64,000 nt of DNA, from NCBI GenBank assembly GCA_905221605.1, contig CAJNDS010002779.1, positions 456,677-520,676 of the forward strand, given 5' to 3'. Position 1 is the stretch's first letter. The number at the start of each line of letters is the position of its first letter. This document shows positions 1-11,530 of this stretch, piece after piece. Below the pieces are notes generated by a model that saw only the letters and a list, made by a program, of their open reading frames with translations, made no database searches and was not told where the DNA came from. A program made the position numbers and the translations under genes. The DNA is from Symbiodinium natans. Its lineage: Eukaryota; Sar; Dinophyceae; Suessiales; Symbiodiniaceae.

Positions 1-413
1 CTGAGGACCTTCTGTGATGCTTTCGGCTTGCTGGGCCGAACCGATTGGCGCGGGGATAGGCAGCCGACATCTGAGAGCAACCCTAAAACCCTAATGCCTA
101 AACCCTAATGTCTGAACCCTAAACCCCAAACTCTAAACCCCAAACCCCAAACCCTAAACCCTAAACCCTAAACCCCAAACCCTAAACCCTAAACCCTTAT
201 CAGAGCCAGGTGTAATTCTGGGTCCTGGCCATGCCTCTTTACGGCCCGGGCCTTGACAAGCCGTGAAAGCTTCGGCTGCTGGGCTTCGGGACGTTTAGGT
301 CAAGGGACGAAAGAAGGGACCATTGGGACCTTAGTGGGTTTAGGGTTTAGGGTTTAGGGTTTAGGGTTAAGGGTTTAGGGTTTAGGGTTTAGGGTACCCC
401 TTAATTAGGTTAT

Positions 414-626
414 TTGGGCTCCCGAGAGGTGAACGAGGATTTGCAGGTCGTGGACGAGCTGCAGTACTTCAGCCAGCCCGACATCTCCATGTACGTTGGG
501 ATTGCTGCCTGCCGCAACAGACAGCTCTTGTTGGTTTTGATTCTTCGGAAGACCATAGTAGCTTCACCAGAAATGCTGAAGTTTGCGCATGTGCCCAGAT
601 TGCCCTGCTGGCGCTCATCCTGGTGA
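414..626 (+). CDS. Candidate exon, unrecognised
   Basis: An open + strand stretch follows a heptamer tract and an AT-rich lead. The readable part begins REVNEDLQVVDELQYFSQ and is followed by PDISMYVGIAACRN. A second frame, from about 570 to 690, reads as a hydrophobic stretch (ALLALILVIGFVVQTAVS) that could be a membrane segment. The two would need a splice to join. No family was recognised. Other frames here are also open, so the call is weak. Confidence 0.3.
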   Translation: MGSREVNEDLQVVDELQYFSQPDISMYVGIAACRNRQLLLVLILRKTIVASPEMLKFAHVPRLPCWRSSW

Positions 627-795
627 TTGGTTTTGTGGTGCAGACCGCAGTCTCTGCAGAAGCACAAGTCGCTCGAGAGTCACGTTGAGTCGTTGCGCGT
701 TCATAGACCCAGGTGCGGTTGATGCAAATCCTCAACATCACGCGGGGGGCTTTGGTGGCTCTCTATAGCCCCCATAGTTACCTTATGTAGCCCTA

Positions 796-905
796 AACCC
801 TAGACCCTAAACCCTAAACCCTAAACCCTAAACCCTAAACCCTAAACCCTAAACCCTAAACCCTAAACCCTAAACCCTAAACCCTAAACCCTAAACCCTA
901 AACCC
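796..905. repeat. CCCTAAA tract
   Basis: About 15 near-perfect CCCTAAA units with one CCCTAGA unit at the left edge. It separates the 414-770 coding-like stretch from an ATT-rich microsatellite. Confidence 0.95.
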
Positions 906-1026
906 AAGTAGCCCCCAAATAACCCCCTAAGTATTTCCAGTGTTCCCACACATGAGGCTTGTCGTTCTGCAGGTGCGACTGCGCCGCTCTGCAAGCCAGC
1001 CAGGAGGACAAGGTGTCGTTCAGATA

Positions 1027-1196
1027 CTATTAGTATCATGATTATTCTTAGTATTCTTCGTATTCGTATTATTATCATTATTACTACTATTGGTATTAGT
1101 ATTAATAATTTCGTATTATGATTATTACTATTGTTATTATTATTATTATTATTATTATGATTACTATTATTGTTATGATTATTATTATTAGTAAAG
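1027..1196. repeat. ATT/ATC-rich trinucleotide microsatellite
   Basis: Imperfect ATT, ATG and GTT triplets with no coding support; Asn- or Ile-rich frames across it are a by-product of the triplet period. Similar tracts occur at 15,213 and 26,750. Confidence 0.9.
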
Positions 1197-1202
1197 AATG
1201 CT

Positions 1203-1802
1203 GGCACACCACGCCCCGTGCGGAAGGGCGCCGCGAACCTCTATAACCCTGATGATCCGGCAGCAGACTGGGGGCAGGTTGTGCAGGAAGCGGCGCAGGC
1301 GGGCCTGGTTTAGGGTTTAGGGTTTGGGGTTTGGGGTTTGGGGTTTACGGTTTAGGGTTCCGGGTTTAGGGAGTCTGAGCCTCGCGCAGTGTCCTGGAAC
1401 GGCTGAGGAGGAGGCCGCCAGAAGAAGGCAGGCGAACTGCAGGACGTGGATCAAGGACCTCTCACCAGAGCAGCTTAGTCCCCTTCGACTCGGGGCATAA
1501 AATAAGAGACAAGCTGGATTCTCAGGAGCGCGTGGCGTCTCTTCAAGAAAAGTGGCAGCGCGTGATGAACTGCATCCGCCGCGCGCCTCAAATCGAAGGG
1601 TCGTTGGTCCGACCTGCGGATACTGATATGGGTATTTCCCAAAGAAGGGGTATCCTTAATATTCCCCAAAACAGAATAGAAGCCCCGTAAAGGGACCCCC
1701 CAAAAAGGGTACCCCTATTTTCGGTTTTGCTTGAAAAGCGCCTGAAAGCATCATCCGAGGCAAGAAGAAACCCGAGAGTCCACAAGCCGGCGGAGGCGTG
1801 CT
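1203..1802 (+). CDS. Series of short candidate exons, unrecognised gene
   Basis: Three GC-rich pieces look coding on the + strand. Around 1,225-1,308 the reading is NLYNPDDPAADWGQ followed by VVQEAAQAGL. At 1,402-1,478 it is AEEEAARRRQANCRTW then IKDLSPEQL. At 1,541-1,600 it is EKWQRVMNCIRRAPQ. A fourth, weaker piece lies at 1,741-1,800. They are separated by a heptamer tract (1,310-1,370) and by TIR-C type sequence (1,626-1,728), as in the clearly spliced genes further right. The pieces are acidic or basic and probably helical or disordered. I cannot name a family or fix the splice sites. Confidence 0.35.
1626..1728. mobile_element. TIR-C family element
   Basis: About 100 bp starting with GGGTATTTCCCAAAGAAGGG and ending with AAGGGTACCCCTATTTTCGG. 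This is the family of short inverted-repeat elements that forms the bromodomain-gene intron at 17,418. A diverged relative follows at 1,846-1,945 and shares AATAGTAGGATCCCCTT and GGACCCCAAGAAGGG with the copies at 17.4 and 38.8 kb. Confidence 0.6.
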
Positions 1803-2136
1803 GGTGACTTCTCTCCACTATTCCCCAGTATCGGGGAGTGTACGAAACTAAGGGGCCCCTAATGAAGACGTTCAAATAGTAGGATCCCCTTGTAGTAGGG
1901 ACCCCAAGAAGGGACCCTAAATTCGGGAACCCCCATCTTTCTGTGCCCAAAACATGGCCACAACCCCAGCGCAGGTGAAGCAAGGGTGCGGCGGGTGAAC
2001 TCCAAGAACCAGGAAGGGTCTTGAGAGGGTGATCTTGATCGTCCTACCCATCTGGCCGGCCTTTTCCTATCTAGAAAGTTCCTGAAAACCCTTTTACCCC
2101 CTTTGCCCCCCTTTACCCCTCCAGGCCGCGCGGGGC

Positions 2137-2330
2137 GTGATCCGGTCTTCCTCGCTCCGGTCTTCTTCGAAGCTGAGCCGCGGAAGCCGGCGGAGCCCCT
2201 CCAAGGGCTCCGCCAAGGAGAGCCGCCTGGAGTCCAAGAGCAGCCACGGCGCCGAGTCCGAGCGCTCCGAGCAGGCGCGCGAGGAGCCGCCGGAGGCGCG
2301 CCCGCAGACTTCCGATGACGAAGAAGGGTT
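2137..2330 (+). CDS. Candidate exon, Ser/Arg/Glu-rich disordered segment
   Basis: A very GC-rich open stretch reads SSKLSRGSRRSPSKGSAK, then ESRLESKSSHGAESERSE, then an acidic end (TSDDEE). The composition (Ser/Arg pairs, then Glu/Ala) suits an intrinsically disordered linker of a nuclear or signalling protein. A heptamer tract follows immediately at 2,330. Function cannot be assigned. An alternative frame (2,103-2,318) is also open but Pro/Arg-rich and less natural. Confidence 0.4.
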
Positions 2331-2358
2331 TGAGGGTTTAGGGTTTAGGGGTTAGGTT

Positions 2359-2475
2359 TACTTGGAGGTTCATGGTACTTATTGACGAATTATAACTGTA
2401 CTTGCAACTGTACTTATCACCATTCTAGGGCACTTAAGGGGCTTATAAGTGGGTTATATGTACAGTTATAATGCG
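2359..2475. mobile_element. TIR-A family element, left part
   Basis: Begins with the family left terminus TACTTGGAGGTTCATGGTAC and continues with the conserved core GGGCACTTAAGGGGCTTATA. The right inverted terminus is missing, so the copy is truncated. Confidence 0.75.
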
Positions 2476-2974
2476 GCAATCTATGCACTCGAGTAACAGC
2501 AGCAAGAGGAGTAGAAATTAGACATTGCAAGAGAGCACCTGCCTTCTTTTGGTTCTTTGGATCTGCAGTGCGCAGGAACCGGACTGGCACAGAATTATGA
2601 AGATACTTCATTCCAGAATGCATTTTTGCCAAAGTGCAGTAAATCCCATCTTTGTCTTGAACGTATTGGTGGGAGTGAGTCTGCTAACAGAAGCTTTCTG
2701 CGTTGGAAGACGGATGAACTGATATTGGGGTCATTAGGGTGATCAGGGTTATTAGGGTCGATCTTTCGAGATGTTTGGGGCATGTCCCAAACTGGGCACA
2801 TCTCACCGTCCCCAAAGACTCTCGTCCCTTCTTCTAGTGCCCGCAAGAAAAGGGTACCCCGTTTCGAAACCCTAAACCCGAAACCCTAAAACCTAAACCC
2901 GAAACCCTTAACCCTAAATCCTAAACCCTAAACCCCAAACCCCAAACCCTAAACCCTAAACCCTAAACCCCATT

Positions 2975-3052
2975 TGCAGTGTAGCGAGGAGGCCGCGCCG
3001 AAGCCGCCCGAGGTGCCAAGACCTTCGGTGACCTTCTCCAAGGCGCGATACT
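2975..3052 (+). CDS. Candidate exon, unrecognised
   Basis: After a possible acceptor (TTGCAG) the + strand reads CSEEAAPKPPEVPRPS then VTFSKARY, and is followed at once by a TTTAGGG tract. Pro/Glu-rich with high GC at third positions. Probably the same gene as the 2,137 and 3,434 exons; family unknown. Confidence 0.4.
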
Positions 3053-3249
3053 TTAGGGTTTAGGGTTTAGGGTTTAGGGTTTAGGGTTTAGGGTTTAGGG
3101 TTTAGGGGTAGAAGCGGTATGGTGCTCTACCGTGAGGTCTCTGACCCACTTCTCAGGTCCCTGTTATAATCCCCAGCACAAGGGGGGATCAGGATGCAAG
3201 GAAACTGCTTACGAGCTCTTGGTAGGCAGTTCCGGCATTCGGTACATCA

Positions 3250-3432
3250 TATCACGGTGCGCCCCCCCCCCCCCCCCCCCAAAACCCTAAACCCTAAACC
3301 CAAAACCCCCAAACCCTAAACCCTAAACCCTAAACCCTAAACCCTAAACCCTAAACCCTAAAACCCAAACCCCAAACCCCAAACCCCAAACCCCAAACCC
3401 CAAACCCTAAACCCTAAACCCTAAACCCTATA
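3250..3432. repeat. Poly-C run followed by CCCTAAA/CCCCAAA tract
   Basis: About 20 consecutive C residues run directly into some 20 heptamer units, including a homogeneous CCCCAAA sub-block around 3,368-3,405. No coding content. Confidence 0.9.
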
Positions 3433-3433
3433 A

Positions 3434-3580
3434 GGTACCGGATCCTCTCATTCTTCGCTAAGAGCTATGAAGCAGCCTTCCTTGAGCCGTGGCCCTGCGA
3501 GGAGGTTGCCAACGAGGTCCCCGACGAGGCAGCGGCGGCCTTCCCAGACTTCTGCAAGTCGGGCTTGGAGCGTACAGTCG
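3434..3580 (+). CDS. Candidate exon, unrecognised
   Basis: An unbroken GC-rich stretch between two heptamer tracts reads YRILSFFAKSYEAAFLEP, then WPCEEVANEVPDEAAAAF, then PDFCKSGLE. The mixed hydrophobic and acidic composition and two Cys suggest a folded segment. It lies between the 2,975 and 5,098 exons and could belong with them. I do not recognise the family. Confidence 0.5.
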
Positions 3581-4017
3581 GGTTTAGGGTTTAGGGTTTA
3601 GGGTTTAGGGTTTAGGGAGTTGAGGATTTAAGGGGTTTTTAGGGTTTTAGTTGGGGTTTTAGGGCTTCGGGGTTTTTGGGTTGAAGAGCTAAATGCCTTT
3701 GTCAACAGGCGCTCACGCGGGACGGAGTCATGTGCAGCTGTAAACTCTTGAGGGCTTCGAGTTACCCCAAACCCTAATCCCCAAACCCTAAACCCTAAAC
3801 CCTAAACCCTCCCGAAACCCTAAACCCTAAAACCTAAACCCTAAACCCTCAACCCTAAACCCTGAACCCTAAAGGCCGGTTGAGTCGGACTGCGGGCACT
3901 TTGGTGGGGTGGGGGGCAGCCGGGCAGGAGAGGTGGAGAGCGGCTGCTTCCTTGCCGCCCGGACCCCAGCTGAAGCCAAGCCTCCCAAGCCTCCGTAAGG
4001 GTTTGGGGTTTTAGGGG

Positions 4018-4456
<439 letters not shown>

Positions 4457-4969
4457 GTAGATATAATTACATAATAATCATAGCTTTCTAATAATAGTAT
4501 TCCTATTAATAATAATGATAAAGGAGTGTGCCCAGGCCTGGATTCATTTGGCATGGGGACCACGACCCGGAGCTTGCTGACTCGCTGGAGGTGGCTCAGC
4601 TGCATCACGGAAGGGTTTAGGGTTTAGGGTTTACGGTTTAGGGTTTAGGGTTTCGGGTTTAGGGCTTAGGGTTTATGGATGTTTAGGGTTTAGGGTTGAG
4701 GGTTTAGGGTTTAGGGTTTGGGGTTTTTTCAATTTGTGATCCCAAAGAGCCCAATAAATACCCCTTAATGAAGGAGGATACCCTAAAAAAATCATACTAA
4801 ATACCCCCTAATTTAGGAGTCTGCCCTTATGAGTCATACGAAGGATCCAAGAGTGCCTGTTTCTTGCGCGTGTGGATCTAAGAAATACCTCAAGTGGGAG
4901 GCCGTGGGCAAGGAGCTTCCTTCTGCTTCCTTGTTAAGAGAGAAGCCCTTCGAAGCCATGGCATCTATG

Positions 4970-5085
4970 CACCCTAAACCCTAAACCCTAAACCCTAAAC
5001 CCTAAACCCTAAACCCTAAACCCTAAACCCTAAACCCTAAACCCTGAACCCTAAACCCCAAACCCTAAACCCTAAACCCTACTCT
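4970..5085. repeat. CCCTAAA tract
   Basis: About 16 units directly upstream of the exon at 5,098. Confidence 0.95.
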
Positions 5086-5097
5086 TGAAGTAAGAGG

Positions 5098-5228
5098 AGC
5101 TTGAGGATGTGGAGGAGCGGGACTTCCATCCGGGGTTCCACGCAGGGAACCTGCATGGCATGGCGCGGCTGGCGCAGCAGCAGCGCCAGTCCGTTCTGAT
5201 CCCCATCGTTGAGCCAGGGAGCCCAGGG
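5098..5228 (+). CDS. Candidate exon, unrecognised
   Basis: Between two heptamer tracts the + strand reads ELEDVEERDFHPGFHAGN, then LHGMARLAQQQRQSVLIP, then IVEPGSPG. The stretch ends at a TTTAGGG array whose first GGTTTAG offers a GT donor. No family recognised. Confidence 0.45.
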
Positions 5229-5412
5229 GTTTAGGGTTTAGGGTTTAGGGTTTAGGGGTGCTGAAGCATGGAGTTCCTGGATCTGTGAGTGCGTAGCGGC
5301 GTAGCTTGCTCTGTCTTTCTCTCTCACTGACAGGCCGGTGTCTAAACACTCAGCGCCTTGGCTTCATTGCGTTTTCCGACTTTTCTGTGCTCTTGGTGCG
5401 CTTCCCCATACT

Positions 5413-5575
5413 TCAGCCGCTGCTTCGCTGTAGCCGAGGCCAAAGCCCACTCCTACTCGGCCAACACGCTCTACTACTCTTGCAGCACCCTGCGGGAGAG
5501 CCGGCGCAAGAAGCGGAAGCGCGGGGCCAGCAAGCACGGAGCCGGAGCGAAGCCGACGGCCAGGGGCCAAGCTGA
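5413..5575 (+). CDS. Candidate exon with basic nuclear-localisation-like cluster
   Basis: A GC-rich stretch reads RCFAVAEAKAHSYSANTL, then YYSCSTLRESRRKKRKRG, then ASKHGAGA. The cluster RRKKRKRG resembles a nuclear localisation signal. A Tyr/Ser-rich part precedes it. No domain was recognised. It may be a later exon of the gene whose pieces lie at 2.1-5.2 kb, but splice sites were not fixed. Confidence 0.45.
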
Positions 5576-6124
5576 GCCGAAACCCTCATCTCAAACACCC
5601 TCTTTAAAGCCCTCCGAAGCCCTCCGGAGCCTAAGTTTTACCAAGCCCTGACCCAAATCCGAAAGACCCCCCCTTTCCTCCTTTCGGAGCATCCTTTAGA
5701 TATCCTGCATTTTTAAAGGCCCTGAATCCCGAAACCCCAGTCGCAAACAGTAGCATCAGCGGAGGCGAGGAGCCTCGGCTCGCCCCAGCCTTGGAGTTGG
5801 ACCGGGCAGGCAAAAGGGGCTTGCCGGGTTTAGGGCTTAGAAGTTTAGTGCTTAGGGGCTTGCAGGGTAAGCTTTGGGCTTGAGGTCGGGTTGTGGGTTT
5901 TTTCGGGGCTTTGGGCTTGACCGCTTTTTTGGGGCTGCATGTTGTGGGCGTGATTGTCGCATTTTTGGGTGGTAGCAGAAGAGTCCTACTTTTCAGGAGC
6001 CGTCCAAGCCTTTCCGGCTTCCCATCGATGGCCCGAGGCCCCGAGCTTGCATCGTTAGCGTCTTTAAGTCGCATGGGAGATGTTTGCTGTCGTACTTTTA
6101 CGTACTGTATGCATACGTGGAGCA

Positions 6125-6183
6125 TATGTGTGTGTGTGTATATATATATATACATATATATATGTATATATATATATATGCAT
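6125..6183. repeat. TG/TA dinucleotide microsatellite
   Basis: TGTGTG followed by TATATATA with interspersed TATATG; no coding meaning. Confidence 0.9.
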
Positions 6184-6254
6184 AGAAGTTTATGTGCATG
6201 TAGACCTGCACGTCCGCCATCATGTATGACCCTCCTCCGCCGAGGTTTTCCACA

Positions 6255-6315
6255 ATGAAGGCGCGAAGAGAGACTGCATTCCTGCTCTTTTCAGCTGCTT
6301 TTCAGCTTGCAAGAG
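6255..6315 (+). CDS. First exon encoding a signal peptide
   Basis: The ATG at 6,255 opens MKARRETAFLLFSAAFQLAR. A basic N-terminus is followed by a hydrophobic core, which is the layout of a secretory signal peptide. The exon ends AGAG|GTAG, a standard AG|GT donor, and the intron begins directly with TTTAGGG repeats. The reading frame stays open up to that donor. No convincing second exon was found: the next acceptor-like site (CTGCAG, about 6,371) leads to an early stop. It could be the start of a secreted or surface protein like the one starting at 33,323. Confidence 0.45.
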
Positions 6316-7374
6316 GTAGTTTAGGGTTTAGGGTTTAGGGTGTCGGGGTAGTTCTGACCACTGATCTGCAGGTGCCTGGAGTTCAGTCCCAGGAACATAT
6401 CCTTAGCCTCGAGTGAGACCTATGGAGGCTGGGAAGTTAAGTTAACGTTCAGTGCATGGTGCGGGCGTGTGCTTCTGCAGCCCCTGCCATGCGCGCTAAG
6501 TAAACGAACATTCGGAAGCCGCCTTTCCGGAATTCAAGCCGTGCATTGTGTTATGTGCCACGACGTGGCGTGTGTCCAGCAGCGGCCCAGGGTAGAGGGT
6601 CAAGAGAAGTCTGTCACAGTTTATGAGGCTTTCTGAGATTTGATCCTACAGCAGACTTGAGGCAGGCTGAGTTGATGATTGCACAGACCGGGTCACTGCA
6701 GGCGTTTGCAAAAGGCGCACCAAAAGGTGCTGAAGGGCTGAAAGCCCCCCCCCGTCTCACCTTCAGAACCCAAAGTCGCTTCGAGGGCGGTCTGAAGAAT
6801 CTTCACGAGTCTGCAAGCAGGGTTCAGGGTTCAGGGTTCAGGGTTCAGGGTTTAGGGTTCAGGGTTTAGGGTTTAGGGCACTCGCCATTGTAACGCTGGG
6901 AGCCACATGAAAAGCGTGACTGGCAGCTGACTGGCTCTGAGATATTGGGGCTCCCATCGTGTTTTTCAGTGCTCTCCTAGTTCCTGAGAGAGGTGCCATA
7001 GACCGCGGCTTGCCTTTAGGGTTTAGGGTTTAGGGTTTAGGGTTTAGGGTTTAGGGTTGTCATCTTGGGGTGCAAGAGCCCCGCCGATACCAGCCATGGC
7101 GACAATCATCAAAGCAGCGCCAGACGATTGCGCGTGCTCCGGCTGTCGTTTCACTGCTCGACTTCCCTTAAACCCTAAACCCTAAACCCCAAACCCCAAA
7201 CCCTAAACCCTAAACCCTAAACCCTAAACCCTAAACCCTAAACCCTAAACCCTAAACCCTAAACCCTAAAGGGTGATATTCCGTGCTTCGGTGTCACCAT
7301 TTGTTTCGCATGGCTCTCGAGCGTTAAGGCAGCCGCAGCTCGAGGCCTCCTTGCAGGCGACATGCACAGATATG

Positions 7375-7480
7375 GGGGGTTTGCGAAAAAAAAGGGGTAC
7401 CCTTTTAGGTGGTTCCCTTAGGGGGATTCGAGTCTATTTGGGGATCATTGGAGTACCCCTCTTCGGGGAGATACTCATAT
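7375..7480. mobile_element. TIR-C family element
   Basis: About 105 bp with left end GGGGGGTTTGCGAAAAAAAA and right end GAGTACCCCTCTTCGGGGAG, related to the 17.4, 41.6 and 62.9 kb copies. Flanked on the right by a heptamer tract. Confidence 0.55.
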
Positions 7481-8044
7481 GTTCTGGCGCGCTTAGGGTT
7501 TAGGGTTTGGGGTTTAGGGTTTAGGGTTTCGGGTTTGGGGTTTAGGGTTTAGGGTTTAGGGTTTAGGGTTTAGGGCTCTCTTCTTGCAACAGGAATTCGA
7601 GGCGACCAGTGAGCCGACAGACCTCGGCGAAGGTGAGGGCGCTGCGCTCTTAGGCGGGTTGGGACTGGCGGCTGCAAACCGACGAACTTGAGCAGGGTTT
7701 AGGGTTTAGGGTTTAGGGTTTAGGGTTTAGGGGCCAAGGAATTGCAAGGCTCAATGACTTCTTTTGTCGTGCTGTGGGTCTGTTGCAGGCGGTGCCTTTC
7801 GGCCGGAATTCTTTCGTACTGCACTTAGGCCCCAGACGGAACAGGTGCACGTGTAGTCGGCGCACAAAGTGCAGCGTTCTTCGGTTGTGCGACCGCTCTG
7901 CTACCCGCAGTCCTTCCCAACATTCCGCTCAGGCCGTTCTCGCCCCTGCGCCGCCTTGGGTCTTTTGCTTGGCTTGGCCCTGGTGACCCTTGCAGGCCCG
8001 ACTGGGACCAGGAAGATCTCAAAACAAGGTATACATATGTTTGT

Positions 8045-8290
8045 CAAAAAAGCATGGAAATATAAATATAGATATAAATATATAAATCTAAGTCTAAATA
8101 TAAATATAAATATAAGTATAAATATAAGCAGAAATAGAAATGTAAATATAAATAGAAATAAAAATATCAGTATAAATATAAATACAAATACAAATTCAAA
8201 TATAAATATAAATAAAAAATTACATATAGATATATAAATATAAGTATAAATATAAATATGAATTTAAATTAAATTTAAATAAAGAAAGAC
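8045..8290. repeat. A+T-rich AAATAT satellite-like stretch
   Basis: Roughly 245 bp of imperfect hexanucleotides (AAATAT and variants). Asn/Ile-rich frames across it are artefacts. No gene seen from 8,000 to 8,350. Confidence 0.9.
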
Positions 8291-8536
8291 CAAAAGGAAT
8301 CAGTGAAGAAATTCATAAATACATGTATACATAAATATGTCATACAGTAAGTGAAGGTCAAGAAGCGTAGATCTAAAAATGAATGCAAACGCGAACGTAC
8401 ATGTACGCATACGTCTCATTTTGCGCGCACATGGCTCGGTTACAAGAGTCCACAGGCTTGCCCGTTGCACGTTTCTTGCAGAGGCCTCCTTCTTGTTCCA
8501 GAACAAGGCGGGGGACGCAAGCGAGAGGGCTTTCTC

Positions 8537-8606
8537 TGCCAGGACGGGCTATGATACCTTATAACCCTTTAAACAGGCCCTTTATAGGGTTGGTTATAGG
8601 GATTAT
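8537..8606. repeat. 70-bp dispersed repeat, copy 1
   Basis: Begins TGCCAGGACGGGCTATGATA and ends GGTTATAGGGATTAT. The same unit recurs at 19,748-19,817 with a few substitutions. It may be the edge of another short mobile family. Confidence 0.7.
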
Positions 8607-8888
8607 CCTGGTGAAGCTTGACATGAAGCTTTCGAAGTCGATGCAAGCCTTCAGGTGAGGTCTCTTCACAGACCTCAGCAAGGCGCGATCTCCCGTGCAC
8701 AGCCCGTCAAGGGTTTAGGGTTTAGGGTTTAGGGTTTCGGGTGCACCATGCCACAGCGTGGGCGAAAGGTGTTCCAAGCATGCAGGCTGTCAGAAGCAGA
8801 GATGCAGAGCACCACCCCGGACAAGTTCTGGCTGATGTGCCCGGGAACCCAGACAAGGTCGCACGAAGTGACCGTTGCCGCTGGAATC

Positions 8889-8995
8889 TACGTGGAGGTT
8901 CATGGTGCTTATTAACTAATTATGACTGTACTTACAGCTGTACTTATAGCCATTTTAGGGCACTTAAGGGGCTTATCAGTGGGTTATAAGTACAC
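8889..8995. mobile_element. TIR-A family element, left part
   Basis: Starts TACGTGGAGGTTCATGGTGC (two changes from consensus), includes GGGCACTTAAGGGGCTTATC, and lacks the right terminus. Confidence 0.7.
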
Positions 8996-9342
8996 ATGAG
9001 AAGAGAGCCAAGTTCCCAAGGCCCAAACGCGGACTGCGTGTGGTTGGGCAAGCCCATGACCAAGAGATCCAGAGATTAGAGCCTTCTTCTCCGACTCTGT
9101 CTGCGAGTGAGACCACCGGCCATTTGCCCTCGGGGGGGGGAATTTCCAGCCTGCGGCTTTATCTGAAACCGAAGCCCTAAACCCCCACGGTCGCCTCCAG
9201 GACTGGAAGTGAATGGATCTACTCCTTCCTCCCCAAGAGTCCCTGGACTCTCGCCGATGAGATCGACGATGGCGTACCATGGTTGGAATCAGATCACCTG
9301 CAAACCCTTCAGCCCTGAACCTTAAACCCGAAACCCTGGCCC

Positions 9343-9474
9343 TACTTGGAGGTTCATGGTACTTATTAAGCAATTATTATAACCCACTTATAAGCCCCTT
9401 AAGTGCCCTAAGGGGGCTATAAGTACAGTTATGAGTACAGGTATAATTGGTTAGTAAGTACCATAAACCTCCAA
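9343..9474. mobile_element. TIR-A family element, complete
   Basis: A 132-bp element with both termini. The left end is TACTTGGAGGTTCATGGTAC followed by TTATTAA; the right end is its inverted copy, TTAGTAAGTACCATAAACCT then CCAA. The core has CCCCTTAAGTGCCCTAAG. It has no coding capacity, so it is a MITE-like non-autonomous element. Confidence 0.85.
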
Positions 9475-10790
9475 AACCCGAGGCCCTAAACCGCGATGCT
9501 CGGTGCTCTGTGAAGTGTCCCTGTCTCTCGGCTCAGGTGTCGTGGCTGGCGTCGGTTCCGCAGGAACGGACTTGCGCGGTTTGCGCCTTGCAGTGCCCAG
9601 AAGTGTCAGACATGGTTTTCTTGGTTTCATTTCTGGCCCCTGATTTCGGTGTATGCATGATCTAAACCCTAAATCCTAAACCCTAGACCCTAAACCCTAA
9701 ACCCTAAACCCTAAACCCTAACCCCTAAACCCCTAAATCCTAAACCCTAGTGTATCTGGCGTGAAAAAACGAAGAAAGCCAGTGCACACCATTAGTAGCA
9801 TCGCACATGGCCGATTTGGGGGCTCATGGAGATCGCTCAGTCCTCTTGGGTTTAGGGTTTGGGGCTTAGGGTTTAGGGTTAGGGTTTAGGGTTTTTTCTA
9901 GTGCGCCTCTTAGAATCAATCATTATGTTGGGCGCTACTCACGCAGCGCCATGGTCACCAGACTCCAGCATTGCGCATCCGACGGTTTCGTGCCAGGACA
10001 TGTGGAACCAGGTGAGGAACAAGTGGATGCAATCGTCCGAGTCTCAGACAGCAGGGCGCCCGAAACCCTAAATCCTAAACCCTAAACCCTAAACCCTCAA
10101 CCCTAAACCCTAAACCCTAAACCCTAAACCCTAAACCCTAAATTCAGAACTCCCTGGCAGGCCACCGATGTTCCAGGGCACCCCGGTGACAATTCAGGAC
10201 GGAGTGACGACGCAACAGAGGTAGGCATGAACATCAGTTTGAGTTCTTAGTACCCTTAATCCCCCATATATAATCCTTATAAAGCCATATCTTTTTGTAT
10301 AGGGCCCCCCAAACCTACCCCTACCCCAGGCAAGCCCATTGCTGTGAGGAGCTGGCCAACTTTATGCGCGCCACTCTACGGAGGGATCCTTTCTCGACCG
10401 GGGGTCAGAAGGTCCCCTGGATCGACCTGCGTGAAGGCGCTTGCGTGTGGGCTTCTCGCAGCGGGCGTTTCGGAACCCTAAACCCCAAGCCCTAAACCGT
10501 AAGCCTCAAACCCTAAACCCTAAACCCTAAACCCTAAACCCTAAACCCTAAACCCTGAACCCTAAACCCTAAACCCCGTGTGCACTTCCTCCAGTCACAG
10601 GTGGAGCCGGTGGGCCGGTGCACAGCCAGCAGAAGGCGCTGTGTAGTTGTGCGATCTTAGGGTTTAGGGTTTAGGGTTTGGGGTTTGGGGTTTGGGGTTT
10701 GGGGGTTTGGGGGTTTAGGGTTTGGGTTTTTTTTGGGTTTGGGGTTTCGGGTTCAGGGTTTAGGGCCAAGTTTAGGGGGTAGGGTTTGGG

Positions 10791-10888
10791 GTGTTCCCCC
10801 TTATACTAGCAGTCCTTCATAGAGATTATTTCAAGTACCCCTATGATAATCCCTATTAAGGACTGTTAGTACAAGGGGGAACATCCCA
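10791..10888. mobile_element. TIR-B family element
   Basis: About 98 bp with inverted ends: left GTGTTCCCCCTTATACTAGC, right GTTAGTACAAGGGGGAACAT then CCCA. The centre has TATGATAATCCCTATTAAGG. Other copies lie at 27,375, 37,567, 41,375 and 51,997. Confidence 0.8.
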
Positions 10889-11176
10889 CCAAGGGGTACC
10901 TGTTTTGGGTGTCCCTTGAAGGGGCTTCTGCTGTATTTGGGGTATCCAAGAGGTACCCCTATTTTGGGAAATACCAAACTTTTCTCCGAATGCGCAGCAG
11001 AAGGGTTCCCGTTTTAAAAGTTTGGGGTTCCAGGGGTCAGCGAGCTTACGTGGCATCGTGTATTTTGTGTTCGCAGAGCGTTGGAAAGCGTTCGCAAAGC
11101 GTCTGCAGTCGCGAATCGACGTGTAGTTGCGGAAACCCAGCGTTTCGGCATGTTTCTGGTCTTTGCACGCCTGAAA

Positions 11177-11530
11177 AGCGGCGACCGTCACGAGGATGAG
11201 ACCTCTCAGAAATCTTGGAGGTGCGCCATCCTCGCAACAGTCGTCACCTTTTGGTCATGGTTGCTTGCAAAGTGACAGACCGGTCGTCGATTTTCAAGCT
11301 TGGTGTGCTGTTCAGGGCTGCAGCCAGTCACGAGGATGAGGCATCACGAAGTGCAGACAGTTACGAGGATGAGGCATGTGGGGTGCGCCATCATCGTGAC
11401 TCCTCACTTTAAAACTTCGTTTGTTGTTCATGGCTCAACGTGCAGACAGTCACAAGGCTGAGGCACGGGGTCTGCGCCGTCCTCGCAATTGTCGTGCTTG
11501 TGTTGGAGCCCTCGTTTGTTGTTCGCATCT
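11177..11530. repeat. Degenerate minisatellite with GTCACGAGGATGAG units
   Basis: Four or more diverged units share TCACGAGGATGAGRC and, about 30-60 bp later, GCGCCATCCTCGCAA. Units start near 11,187, 11,327, 11,358 and 11,447. Stops break all long frames differently, so it is unlikely to be coding. Confidence 0.55.
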
